Part shown: positions 8,654-17,111 of the stretch, in pieces
Position numbering within the stretch: position 1 is the stretch's first letter
How the letters are laid out: every line of letters starts with the position of its first letter
Source of the DNA: UBA7239 sp964509075
GTDB taxonomy: Bacteria > Pseudomonadota > Gammaproteobacteria > Pseudomonadales > UBA7239
NCBI GenBank assembly: GCA_964509075.1
Contig: CAZDWC010000003.1
Location: 62,001 to 126,000 of the forward strand
Direction: 5' to 3'
Length of the DNA stretch: 64,000 nucleotides
Translations under genes and position numbers: made by a program
Notes under the pieces: generated by a model
Databases searched by the model: none
Seen by the model: only the letters and a program-made list of their open reading frames with translations
What the model was told of the DNA's origin: nothing

Positions 8654-9879
8654 TGCTGACGCGCTTTATTGCCCTGCGCTATGCCCGGGCGCGCAGTGGC
8701 TCACAGTTGCTGGGGTTTATTTCGCGTTTATCGATGGCAGGATTGGTCATTGCGGTCGCATTGCTGATTACGGTGTTGTCAGTGATGAATGGCTTTGAGC
8801 ATGAATTGCGCACGCGCATCCTGCGCGTGGTGCCGGCGATCACGTTGTATCCGCAGCAAGGTGATATTGAAGACTGGAAAGAAAAAGCACTGGCTGTATT
8901 GCTGAATAAAAAAATTACTGCTGCAGGGCCATTGATTGAAGCGCAGGGGTTGCTGGTCATGGGCTCGCAGGCTGAGCCTGTTTTGCTGTTCGCTACAGAT
9001 CCTGAAGCCGAATCGCGGTTGTCACATTTTGAGGAATTTACGGATGCGCTAGCCTGGGCGCACTGGCGCGCAGATCCGCAATCGGTTTTGATCAGCAGGA
9101 AGCTCGCCGAAAAGTTGGGCGTGCAGGCAGACGCCACTGTTGTCGCCATGCTGCCCGGTGCCGAAGGTGAGCAGGCTGCGCCGCGCGCAATCAGTTTGCG
9201 TGTTGCCGGTTTTTATGAAACCGGAACGGAAGTGGATAATCATCTGGTTGTGGCGCAGTTGCCTCTGCTGCAACGGTATTACGGGATCACGGGGGTGTCG
9301 GCCATTCGCTTCAACGTCGACAACTGGCTGGATGCCGACAAGGTGGCGTGGGAATTGGTGAGCAGCTTGCCGCGTGGTTATTACCTGAAAACCTGGTTCC
9401 AGACGCATGGCAATCTCTACCAGGCAATACAGATGTCGCGGCAGATGGTGATACTGATGTTGGTGTTGATCATCGTTGTTGCGGCATTCAATGTGGTGTG
9501 TTCGCTGGTGCTGGTGGTGTCTGACAAGCGTGGCGACATTGCCATCTTGCGCGTGATGGGTGTGCCCAATCGACAAATCATGCGTATTTTCATGCTGTAC
9601 GGTTTGTCGATAGGTGCGCTGGGGACGTTGCTGGGCGCTGCGCTGGGTGTGGCGTTAGGGCTGTCGATGCCGGCAATTGCCGAAACATTGCAGTCTTTGC
9701 TTGGTATACGTTTCCTGAGTACAGATGTCTATCCGGTCAATTATCTGCCATCGGATTTACGTTTGCGGGATGTGGCATGGGTTGTACTGTCGGCGCTGAT
9801 GATCAGTACGCTGGCCAGTCTTTATCCCGCGTGGCGGGCAACCCGCATACAGCCGGCAGATATACTGCGCCACGAATAA
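8653..9879 (+). CDS. lolE: Lipoprotein-releasing ABC transporter permease LolE
   Basis: 408 residues with the same architecture as LolC: helix with VLSVMNGFEHELRTRIL, a large periplasmic domain, and three C-terminal helices ending YPAWRATRIQPADILRHE. The periplasmic part (GFYETGTEVDNHLVV, SSLPRGYYLKTWFQTHGNLY) is closer to LolE than to LolC; in E. coli it is LolE that binds the lipoprotein. A GTG at 8617 in frame would overlap lolD by 36 bases and is not favoured; the ATG at 8653 overlaps the lolD stop by one base. Together with lolC and lolD this completes the heteromeric exporter. Confidence 0.93.
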   Translation: MLTRFIALRYARARSGSQLLGFISRLSMAGLVIAVALLITVLSVMNGFEHELRTRILRVVPAITLYPQQGDIEDWKEKALAVLLNKKITAAGPLIEAQGLLVMGSQAEPVLLFATDPEAESRLSHFEEFTDALAWAHWRADPQSVLISRKLAEKLGVQADATVVAMLPGAEGEQAAPRAISLRVAGFYETGTEVDNHLVVAQLPLLQRYYGITGVSAIRFNVDNWLDADKVAWELVSSLPRGYYLKTWFQTHGNLYQAIQMSRQMVILMLVLIIVVAAFNVVCSLVLVVSDKRGDIAILRVMGVPNRQIMRIFMLYGLSIGALGTLLGAALGVALGLSMPAIAETLQSLLGIRFLSTDVYPVNYLPSDLRLRDVAWVVLSALMISTLASLYPAWRATRIQPADILRHE

Positions 9880-9903
9880 TGCGGCCGATACAGTGCAGTT
9901 TTT

Positions 9904-10725
9904 TTACGGTTTGCTGGATTTCTTGTCTGCCGTATTGTTGGTTTCGTTGCGGTAGTAGGTGATTTCCAGTGAGTAGGCCGTTTCGCCTTTGACTTCCTGG
10001 TGCTCCAGTTTGGCAATGGTGTAATCCAGTGAAGGTGCAAACCAGAAGCGTGTGCGGCGCGGGCTATCAGATTTGCGGACGCGTTCCACCACTACGGTGT
10101 CGAGTTTCCCCAATGCAGTGTCGAGTGCTTCGTGCCCGGTAACCTGAAAGCAATAGCGTTCGATGTTGCGGTTGTCGACAACCTGGTAGCAGGGGTCCTT
10201 TATGCCGCGCGCGAGGTCATCGCGCAGTGCCAGCGCGTAAGAGCCTTGATCAATTTCACCGCCAGCCAGTTTTACCGTGAATGATTTGTCGTCTTTGCTG
10301 CCATTGGCGACTTTGTCAACTGTGTTGAAGGTGATTTCACTGGTGTTGTCATGCCCGAGTACGCTGCGTTGATAGAGGTAGTGTCTAGGTACAATGCCTT
10401 GTGTGGTATAGGCAAAGGTTGAGTTCTCCTCGATTTGCCCAAAGAAACCGCTGGCGATACTCGAGAAGTACCAGTCGTCACCGGATTTTTCCAGCCTGTG
10501 CGTTGCCTGCAGTGGGAAGCCCTTGAACGCGGCCTGATAGATGGCAGTGAAACCGTGGCGTGCAACAGGTATCTGCGTCGGGTTTGATGATGTGAGTCCC
10601 GCTGGCTTTACTTCACTGGGCGGCTGCGTTTTGGCGCATATGGTTGCGCTACCCAGCAGCGAGGCCAGTAACACGATGAATTTGAGGCAATGTGATGTTG
10701 CGGAATTAATGTCGGGGCTGTTCAT
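9904..10725 (-). CDS. DUF3108 domain periplasmic protein
   Basis: 273 residues. A hydrophobic stretch at about 15-30 suggests a signal sequence or anchor, and the mature part is a DUF3108 domain (FTAIYQAAFKGFPLQATHRLEKSGDDWYFSSIASGFFG ... NRNIERYCFQVTGHEALDTALGKLDTV), predicted beta-rich. The gene follows purM and purN on the same strand, an order conserved in pseudomonads, and its ATG overlaps the purN stop (ATGA). The biochemical role is unknown; an envelope function is inferred. It converges with lolE. Confidence 0.82.
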   Translation of the reverse strand: MNSPDINSATSHCLKFIVLLASLLGSATICAKTQPPSEVKPAGLTSSNPTQIPVARHGFTAIYQAAFKGFPLQATHRLEKSGDDWYFSSIASGFFGQIEENSTFAYTTQGIVPRHYLYQRSVLGHDNTSEITFNTVDKVANGSKDDKSFTVKLAGGEIDQGSYALALRDDLARGIKDPCYQVVDNRNIERYCFQVTGHEALDTALGKLDTVVVERVRKSDSPRRTRFWFAPSLDYTIAKLEHQEVKGETAYSLEITYYRNETNNTADKKSSKP

Positions 10726-11369
10726 GGATAGGTTTTTCCATATTGCGGAAGTATTTCGCCGTCCAGTGTTGCGCGTGCGCCATCACAGATCAAGCGGCCT
10801 TCGCAAAACCATTGCGCGGCCAGTGGGTAAATCCGATGTTCACTCTCAAGCACGCGTTTGGCGAGTGTATTTTCATTATCACCAGGCAGCACGGGCACGC
10901 GCGCCTGAACAATGGCGGGGCCGGCATCCAGTTCGGCAGAGACAAAATGCACAGTGGCGCCTGCTTCGCTGTCGCCAGCGTCAATCGCGCGCTGGTGTGT
11001 ATGCAAGCCCGGATATTTTGGCAGCAGTGAAGGATGGATATTCAGGAGTTTGCCGTACAGCGGCGTTACGAATACCGGGGTGAGGATACGCATGAAGCCG
11101 GCGAGAACGACGAGGTCTGGCTGGAATTGCTGTACGGTTGCGAGCAGGGCGCGATCGTAATCTTCACGTGAAGAAAATGCCTTGTGCTCCAGTACTACGG
11201 TGGGAATGCCTGCCTGGCTTGCACGTTCCAGCCCGAACACTCCCGGCTTGTTGCTGATCACGCAGGCGATGTCGGCCTTCAATGATTCTTCTGTAACTGC
11301 ATCAACGAATGCCTGCAGATTGCTGCCGCTGCCGGAAATCAGGATGATCAGTTTTTTGCGCACAGACAT
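10722..11369 (-). CDS. purN: Phosphoribosylglycinamide formyltransferase PurN
   Basis: 215 residues. The N-terminal motif LIILISGSGSNLQAFVDA binds the GAR phosphate, and the catalytic Asn/His/Asp lie in NIHPSLLPKYPGLHTHQRAIDAGDSEAGATVHFV. PurN transfers a formyl group from 10-formyltetrahydrofolate to GAR in the third step of de novo purine synthesis. It lies 5 bases after purM and overlaps the DUF3108 gene, so the three genes form one transcription unit on the minus strand. Confidence 0.95.
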   Translation of the reverse strand: MSVRKKLIILISGSGSNLQAFVDAVTEESLKADIACVISNKPGVFGLERASQAGIPTVVLEHKAFSSREDYDRALLATVQQFQPDLVVLAGFMRILTPVFVTPLYGKLLNIHPSLLPKYPGLHTHQRAIDAGDSEAGATVHFVSAELDAGPAIVQARVPVLPGDNENTLAKRVLESEHRIYPLAAQWFCEGRLICDGARATLDGEILPQYGKTYP

Positions 11370-11374
11370 CCGCT

Positions 11375-12445
11375 TCAGATTCCTGTGTACTCCACGTGCG
11401 GCTCTGCTTTTGCGGTGCCTTTTTCAATGCTGCCGATCACGAAAGCGCTTTCGCCGTTACCTTCGAGAATTGCCAGCGTGTTTTGTACGTCGGCTTGCGG
11501 TACGCACACGATCATGCCTACACCACAGTTGAAGGTGCGCAACATTTCCAGTCTTTCGACATTGCCGTGTTGCTGCAGCCAGTCAAATACCGGGCCTGGT
11601 TGCCAGCTGCCGGTATCGATCACGGCTTTTGAGCCTGGTGGCAATACACGTGGCAGGTTTTCCGTGAGGCCGCCACCGGTAATGTGGGCGATGGCGCGCA
11701 CATCCACTTCGCGAATCAGGCGCAGCATGGACTTCACGTAGATGCGTGTCGGCGCCATCAGCCAGTCGGCCAGAGGCTTGTCGTTCAGCAGGGTTTTGGC
11801 TGGATCAGTTTTTGAAACCTGCAGGATCTTGCGGATCAGCGAATAGCCGTTGGAATGCGGGCCGGAGGAGGCGACGCCGATCAATGCATCGCCGATATGC
11901 ACACGCGAGCCGTCGATGATTTCGGCTTTTTCCACTGCGCCGACGCAAAAGCCGGCCATGTCGTAATCGTCGCCTTCGTACATGCCGGGCATTTCGGCAG
12001 TTTCGCCGCCGACCAGTGCACATCCGGCTTGTTCGCAGCCTTCGCCAATGCCGCCAACCACGCTGGCAGCAATCTCCACATCCAGTTTGCCTGTGGCATA
12101 GTAGTCGAGAAAGAACAAGGGTTCGGCACCGCAGACCACCAGGTCATTCACGCACATGGCCACCAGATCGATGCCAACCGTATCGTGCTTTTTCAGATCG
12201 ATCGCCAGCCGCAGCTTGGTACCCACGCCATCAGTGCCGGAAACCAGTACCGGTTGCTTGTAATGGCTGGGAATTTCAAACAGCGCACCGAAGCCACCCA
12301 GACCTCCCATCACGCCAGGGCGGCGGGTCTTTTTGGCGACATGCTTGATGCGTTCAACCAGGGCGGCGCCGGCATCAATGTCCACGCCTGCATCCTTGTA
12401 GCTGAGGGAGGGGGCGTTGCCGGGGGAAGTCTTCGAGTTGGTCAT
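11375..12445 (-). CDS. purM: Phosphoribosylformylglycinamidine cyclo-ligase PurM
   Basis: 356 residues. SLSYKDAGVDIDAGAALVERIK begins the conserved part and SGTDGVGTKLRLA is the ATP/FGAM-binding signature; VGGETAEMPGMY and HITGGGLTENLPRVLP follow in the expected order. PurM makes the aminoimidazole ring (AIR) from FGAM. A longer form from 12487 is open but its 14 extra residues are not typical of the family; the ATG at 12445 is preferred although its ribosome-binding site is weak. It is first in the purM-purN-DUF3108 group. Confidence 0.94.
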   Translation of the reverse strand: MTNSKTSPGNAPSLSYKDAGVDIDAGAALVERIKHVAKKTRRPGVMGGLGGFGALFEIPSHYKQPVLVSGTDGVGTKLRLAIDLKKHDTVGIDLVAMCVNDLVVCGAEPLFFLDYYATGKLDVEIAASVVGGIGEGCEQAGCALVGGETAEMPGMYEGDDYDMAGFCVGAVEKAEIIDGSRVHIGDALIGVASSGPHSNGYSLIRKILQVSKTDPAKTLLNDKPLADWLMAPTRIYVKSMLRLIREVDVRAIAHITGGGLTENLPRVLPPGSKAVIDTGSWQPGPVFDWLQQHGNVERLEMLRTFNCGVGMIVCVPQADVQNTLAILEGNGESAFVIGSIEKGTAKAEPHVEYTGI

Positions 12446-12529
12446 GATTGCAACGGGCCTGTGGCGTAATGCGGAAGAGCTGCGCATTGTACCAGCGAGG
12501 CAGGCTCAGCGGCCAATCGGATGAGTAAA

Positions 12530-14164
12530 TCAAGGTGATGATTGGCGCCGTAAGTAGCGCCCGAACAGAGAATCATCAGGGCCGATGAACTCATAGGCAT
12601 AACTGTATTCATGGCTTTTGATGGGGGATCTTTGCTTGCCATAATGCTTGATGGCCAGGTGATTATGGACAATGGCAGAGCCCGAACCTGCAATCAGTAA
12701 CAGGATAATGGTGACTTGCATTATATGGCGCTGCTGTTGCTCGTAGGTTTTCCAGGCGCGCATCACCAGAAAGAAAAGGAGAAATGAGAGCGGTGCTGCG
12801 CCGCGGCAGAGCAAGTCACTCCACGCGCCATAAAGAATTTGGGAAATCAATATAAAGCTGGTGCATACCGCAAGTAGCAAGACGCGGTCTGAGCTATGTT
12901 GAGAATGCAGTAATGCAGAAATGCAGGCCATCGCATATAGACCCCAGCCAAGCAGGTAAAAAACTGTCAGGGAAAGCCATGCCGGCTGTGGCAGCGATGG
13001 CACAATCCAGTGAATGGGGTTGTGCAGCGCGCTGCCGCTTGTATAGAAAAGCAAAAATATTGGCGCCAGCCATACACTGGCAAAGAGATTGGGGAATGAG
13101 AGCAACTCGCGACAGCCGCGCAGCCAGTTGCGGGTGATCATGAAGCCAATGAGCGGCGCGATAGCCACCATTATCATGGGTGCCCACAAACACAGCAGCA
13201 TTAGTGAGAATACCAAGCTTGCGTTGCTGCGTGCGAGGTAGGCGCGCAAGCCTAGGGCGGCGCAGAGCCAGCCGGCAATGATCTGGTGTGGCGCCCAGTA
13301 CAATTGAAAGGTATTGGACAGGAAATTGCCGATAAAATGCGGGGCGGCAATTGACAGCAGGAAGTCGAGATCGTCGGTGGTTTCCCACATTGACCACTGC
13401 ATGAGTGGTCGCGGTAGGTAGTCAGCCTGCAGGGCTGCTCCTAGATATCCCAGCAAGTCCTGCGGGCCAAACAGGATGAATGTGATCGCGAGCCAGCATG
13501 AAAGTGGCCTGCCCAGCAGTTCACAGAGCCAGCGTACTGTCAGCGTAACGCCGAGCAGTGTCCAGGGCAGCATACTGCGTGTGGCAATTTCATTGCCAAA
13601 CAGTTTCCCCAGCATGGCGCTAGGCAGGTAGTAGCCGACGTAGTACACAAGGTTGGCGTTTTCCCCATAGCGAATCGGCCACGTCATTTCTGCCAAGTCC
13701 CTCAGGCGGCCATTGTGCATTTCATAATCAAAGCTCTGATAGCTGTAGCCCCCAGAGCCAGACATATGCACCCAGAGCACAATGAGCAGAAATGCTGTTA
13801 TTTCCTGTCTGTCGGGATTTCTGTGGGCGAGTGGATTCGCGCCGGTGTTCAAACGCCAGACGCGAGACAGTGCGTAGAGAAATGGCAATCCTGTCAGAAT
13901 CGCCACAGGCAGATTCAGCCAGCCAGGAATGAATAACAGATAAGGCAGTGCAAGAAAAATCAGTGTCAGGCGTGCCAGATTGACTTGTCTGGTCAGCAGG
14001 AATATCCCTGAGCAAGCGAGAGATTCTATCAGTGCGGTAATCCAGGCGTCACTGAGGTTGCTGTGCTGAAAATAAAGCTGATAGGAAAAGTCCAGCAGCA
14101 GCAAAAAGATCCACAATTGCAGGCAACTACGACTCAAAAGCGTGTAGCTGCCGCGCGTGGGCAC
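12530..14164 (-). CDS. Polytopic inner-membrane protein of unknown function, GT-C-like layout
   Basis: 544 residues with roughly 12 hydrophobic segments spread along the length (for example LWIFLLLLDFSYQLYF, LTLIFLALPYLLFIPGWL, MLLCLWAPMIMVAIAPLIGF, VTIILLLIAGSGSAIV). Between them is an extracytoplasmic-type loop with SGGYSYQSFDYEMHNGRL and LVYYVGYYLPSAM. The layout resembles lipid-linked sugar transferases of the GT-C type, but I recognise no defining motif. It starts at GTG two bases after the fabB stop with only a weak ribosome-binding site, so it is probably translated from the fabA-fabB transcript. Function unknown. Confidence 0.72.
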   Translation of the reverse strand: MPTRGSYTLLSRSCLQLWIFLLLLDFSYQLYFQHSNLSDAWITALIESLACSGIFLLTRQVNLARLTLIFLALPYLLFIPGWLNLPVAILTGLPFLYALSRVWRLNTGANPLAHRNPDRQEITAFLLIVLWVHMSGSGGYSYQSFDYEMHNGRLRDLAEMTWPIRYGENANLVYYVGYYLPSAMLGKLFGNEIATRSMLPWTLLGVTLTVRWLCELLGRPLSCWLAITFILFGPQDLLGYLGAALQADYLPRPLMQWSMWETTDDLDFLLSIAAPHFIGNFLSNTFQLYWAPHQIIAGWLCAALGLRAYLARSNASLVFSLMLLCLWAPMIMVAIAPLIGFMITRNWLRGCRELLSFPNLFASVWLAPIFLLFYTSGSALHNPIHWIVPSLPQPAWLSLTVFYLLGWGLYAMACISALLHSQHSSDRVLLLAVCTSFILISQILYGAWSDLLCRGAAPLSFLLFFLVMRAWKTYEQQQRHIMQVTIILLLIAGSGSAIVHNHLAIKHYGKQRSPIKSHEYSYAYEFIGPDDSLFGRYLRRQSSP

Positions 14165-14165
14165 T

Positions 14166-15377
14166 TTACAGCTTCTGGAAAATCAGTGTGGCGTTGGTGC
14201 CGCCAAAACCAAAGCTGTTGGACATCACTCGCTGCAGATCGACATTGTCCATGCGTGCACGCACCACAGGCATACCTTCGGCTTCAGGGTCGAGTGTCTC
14301 GATATTGGCCGAAGCGGCAATAAAGTTGTTTTGCTGCATCAGCAGCGAGTAGATGGCTTCCTGCACACCGGCGGCGCCGAGAGAATGGCCGGAAAGGGAT
14401 TTGGTCGAACTGATTGGCGGAATGCTGTCGCCAAAGGCTGCTTTCACCGCTTTCAGTTCTGCCAGATCGCCGACGGGCGTGCTGGTGCCATGGGCGTTGA
14501 TGTAATCGATTTTGCCAGATACGGTGGCGAGGGCTTGCTGCATGCAGCGCGTGGCGCCTTCGCCTGATGGGGCAACCATGTCGTAGCCGTCGCTGGTCGC
14601 ACCGTAGCCGACCAGTTCGGCGTAGATTTTGGCGCCGCGCGCCTTGGCATGTTCATATTCTTCCAGTACCAGACAGCCGCCGCCGCCGGCGATGACGAAG
14701 CCGTCGCGGTTCGCATCGTAAGCGCGGGAGGCTTTTTCCGGCGTGTCATTGTATTGCGTGGACAACGCCCCCATGGCGTCGAACAGGCAGGACAGTGTCC
14801 AGTGTTCTTCTTCGCCGCCGCCGGCAAAGACGATGTCCTGTTTGCCGAGCTGGATCAGTTCCATTGCGTTGCCGATACAGTGGGCGCTGGTGGCACAGGC
14901 CGAAGAGATTGAATAGTTCACGCCCTTGATCTGGAAGGGTGTGGCGAGACAGGCGGAAACCGTAGAGCCCATCGTCTGTGTGACACGGTATGGACCGACG
15001 CGCTTCAAGCCTTTCTGGCGCAGGATGTCAGCAGCTTCTACTTGATTAGAGGACGATGCACCGCCGGAGCCCATGATGATGCCGGCGCGCGGGTTGGAGA
15101 CTTCATGCGCTTCGAGGCCGGCATCGGCAATAGCCTGCTGCATGGCCAGATAGGCAAACGCTGCTGCATCACCCATGAAGCGCAGCACCTTGCGGTCTAT
15201 CAATTCAGCGAGGTTGAGGTGGACTGAACCGGAGACATGGCTGCGAAATCCCATCTCGCGATAGGTTTCGTTGAGACGGATACCCGACAGTCCCTCGCGC
15301 AGCGAATGGGTGACGTCGGCGGCGTTATTGCCGAGGCAGGAAGTGATGCCGATACCAGTGACGACAACGCGTCTCAT
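14166..15377 (-). CDS. fabB: 3-oxoacyl-ACP synthase I (FabB)
   Basis: 403 residues, the usual FabB length. The catalytic Cys (C161) is in SISSACATSAHC, and the two active-site histidines are in INAHGTSTPVGD and TKSLSGHSLGAAG. FabB condenses malonyl-ACP with acyl-ACP and is needed to elongate cis-unsaturated intermediates. It follows fabA by 127 bases on the same strand, the classic gammaproteobacterial unsaturated-fatty-acid operon. GAGGTTTGC before the ATG supports the start. A membrane-protein gene follows immediately. Confidence 0.96.
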   Translation of the reverse strand: MRRVVVTGIGITSCLGNNAADVTHSLREGLSGIRLNETYREMGFRSHVSGSVHLNLAELIDRKVLRFMGDAAAFAYLAMQQAIADAGLEAHEVSNPRAGIIMGSGGASSSNQVEAADILRQKGLKRVGPYRVTQTMGSTVSACLATPFQIKGVNYSISSACATSAHCIGNAMELIQLGKQDIVFAGGGEEEHWTLSCLFDAMGALSTQYNDTPEKASRAYDANRDGFVIAGGGGCLVLEEYEHAKARGAKIYAELVGYGATSDGYDMVAPSGEGATRCMQQALATVSGKIDYINAHGTSTPVGDLAELKAVKAAFGDSIPPISSTKSLSGHSLGAAGVQEAIYSLLMQQNNFIAASANIETLDPEAEGMPVVRARMDNVDLQRVMSNSFGFGGTNATLIFQKL

Positions 15378-15504
15378 GCAAACCTCGTTAATCTGTAAGG
15401 GCCGAAAGGGCGCTCATTATGCCACACGGCCCGTATTGCGAAGACTGGTGGCGGAGACTGGCGGCAAATGCCCGGCGAGCGCATCTGGGTTTTACGGGCA
15501 GGGC

Positions 15505-16020
15505 TCAGAAACTGTCAGTGCTGGTGAACAGGCCGACTTTCAGTTCTTTCGCGTGGTAGATCTCCTTGCCGTCGACGGACATGATGCCGTCAGCGATGCC
15601 CATGATCAATTTGCGTTCGATGACGCGGCTCAAATGAATGTGATATTTCACGGTGCGCGCCGTGGGCAGTACCTGGCCGGAAAATTTCACCTCGCCGGCA
15701 CCGAGTGCGCGGCCGCGACCGGGATTGCCTTTCCAGCCCAGGTAAAAGCCGACCAGTTGCCACATGGCGTCAAGTCCCAGGCAGCCGGGCATGACGGGAT
15801 CCGAAATGAAGTGACAGTCGAAGAACCACAAGTCGGGAGAGATATCGAGCTCGGCGATGATTTCGCCCTTGCCGAACTGGCCGCCGGTTTCAGAGATATG
15901 TGTGATGCGATCCATCATCAGCATATTGGGAACCGGCAGACGCGCGTTGCCGGGGCCGAACAGTTCGCCGCGCCCGCAGGCCAGCAATTCATCGCGCGTA
16001 AAGGAACTTTGTCTGGCCAT
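15505..16020 (-). CDS. fabA: 3-hydroxydecanoyl-ACP dehydratase/isomerase FabA
   Basis: 171 residues. The active-site His70 (WFFDCHFISDPVMPGC) and Asp84 (CLGLDAMWQ) of the hot-dog fold are both present. FabA dehydrates 3-hydroxydecanoyl-ACP and isomerises it to cis-3-decenoyl-ACP, the branch point to unsaturated fatty acids. The ribosome-binding site is weak. Upstream is a good sigma-70-like promoter (16059-16086) embedded in a 16-bp tandem repeat, which suggests transcriptional control. fabB follows on the same strand. Confidence 0.96.
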   Translation of the reverse strand: MARQSSFTRDELLACGRGELFGPGNARLPVPNMLMMDRITHISETGGQFGKGEIIAELDISPDLWFFDCHFISDPVMPGCLGLDAMWQLVGFYLGWKGNPGRGRALGAGEVKFSGQVLPTARTVKYHIHLSRVIERKLIMGIADGIMSVDGKEIYHAKELKVGLFTSTDSF

Positions 16021-16058
16021 GGTGGTTCGCTCGAATCCCGATTTTACAAAAGGCCGTA

Positions 16059-16086
16059 ATTCTAACGGCTGTCAGCCGCTTGTCCA
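16059..16086 (-). promoter_or_regulatory. Putative fabA promoter
   Basis: Read on the minus strand: TGGACA at 16086-16081 (5 of 6 to the -35 consensus), a 16-base spacer, and TAGAAT at 16064-16059 (5 of 6 to the -10 consensus), about 39 bases upstream of the fabA ATG. The -35 hexamer lies inside the promoter-proximal copy of the 16-bp direct repeat. The assignment is by match only. Confidence 0.6.
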
Positions 16087-16113
16087 GAAAAACCCCGCGC
16101 TTGTCCAGAAAAA
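16077..16113. repeat. 16-bp perfect direct repeat upstream of fabA, 21-bp period
   Basis: CGCTTGTCCAGAAAAA occurs at 16077-16092 and again, identical, at 16098-16113, separated by CCCCG. The period of 21 bp equals two DNA helical turns, so both copies face the same side. One copy covers the presumed fabA -35 element and the other lies immediately upstream, the geometry expected of a pair of operator sites. It does not match the palindromes I know for FabR, FadR or DesT. Confidence 0.75.
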
Positions 16114-16155
16114 TGCGGTATCTACAACACATTGAATTTGCTTGATTTGGGCAGA

Positions 16156-16183
16156 TTGTCGGCCGGTCAGAATGTTGTATCCT
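16156..16183 (+). promoter_or_regulatory. Possible galU promoter
   Basis: TTGTCG at 16156-16161 and TATCCT at 16178-16183 with a 16-base spacer, about 70 bases upstream of the galU ATG in the divergent fabA/galU interval. The match is moderate (4 of 6 in each hexamer), so this is a tentative call. Confidence 0.35.
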
Positions 16184-16253
16184 AGCGCCCCGCAGCGACA
16201 GGCTTTGCCGGTTGTGTGCCAAACAAAATCTTCTGACCATCGCAGGATTCTCC

Positions 16254-17093
16254 ATGATCAACAAATGCTTGTTTCCGGTAGCCGGCTACGGCACGCGCTT
16301 TTTGCCCGCCACCAAATCCATGCCCAAGGAAATGTTGCCCGTCGTCAACAAACCCCTTGTGCAATATGGCGTTGAGGAAGCGCTGGAAGCGGGTCTGGAT
16401 GAAATCTGTTTTGTCACCGGTCGTGGCAAACGCGCCATTGAAGACCATTTCGATCTCAACTACGAGCTCGAGCATCAGATTGCCGGTACCGGCAAGGAAA
16501 AATATCTGGAAAGCATCCGTCACGTCATGGATCGCTGTTCTTTTTCCTTCACGCGCCAACGTGAAATGAAAGGTCTGGGGCATGCGATTCTGACCGGACG
16601 TCGTCTGGTCGGTGATCAGGCTTTCGGTGTGATCTTGTCTGATGATTTGTGCATGCCACCGGAAGATGGTGCCGGTGTCATGGCGCAGATGGTAAAGCTC
16701 TACAAGCAATTCCGTTGCAGCATTGTGGCCATCCAGGAAGTGGAGGGTGAAGACATCGAGAAGTTCGGTGTTATTGAAGGTGAAAAGCTGAAAGAAGGTA
16801 TTTTCAGGGTTTCCAACATGGTGGAGAAACCCAAGCTTGAGGAAGCCCCGAGCAATATGGCGATCATCGGTCGCTACATTTTGACGCCGGATATTTTCGA
16901 TATTCTTGAAAAAACACCGCCGGGCAAAGGTGGTGAAATCCAGCTCACTGATGCCCTGCTGCAACAGGCGCAGGAGGGCGCTGTGCTCGCCTATCGATTT
17001 AAAGGCACACGTTATGATTGTGGCAGTGTCGAGGGGTATATCGATGCCACGCACTACGTGTACGAAAACATCTATCGCAAACCTAAAGCCTGA
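16254..17093 (+). CDS. galU: UTP-glucose-1-phosphate uridylyltransferase GalU
   Basis: 279 residues. The nucleotidyltransferase signature GYGTRFLPATKSMPKEMLPV opens the protein, and ILSDDLCMPPEDG, GVIEGEKLKEGIFRVSNMVEKP and GTRYDCGSVEGYIDA follow in the order known for GalU. It makes UDP-glucose from UTP and glucose-1-phosphate, the precursor for lipopolysaccharide core and exopolysaccharide. A reading from 16212 is open but adds non-conserved residues; the ATG at 16254 opens directly with the conserved KCLFPVAGYGTR. The phosphomannomutase gene follows 18 bases later. Confidence 0.96.
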   Translation: MINKCLFPVAGYGTRFLPATKSMPKEMLPVVNKPLVQYGVEEALEAGLDEICFVTGRGKRAIEDHFDLNYELEHQIAGTGKEKYLESIRHVMDRCSFSFTRQREMKGLGHAILTGRRLVGDQAFGVILSDDLCMPPEDGAGVMAQMVKLYKQFRCSIVAIQEVEGEDIEKFGVIEGEKLKEGIFRVSNMVEKPKLEEAPSNMAIIGRYILTPDIFDILEKTPPGKGGEIQLTDALLQQAQEGAVLAYRFKGTRYDCGSVEGYIDATHYVYENIYRKPKA

Positions 17094-17111
17094 GTGGCGA
17101 GCGCCTACACG

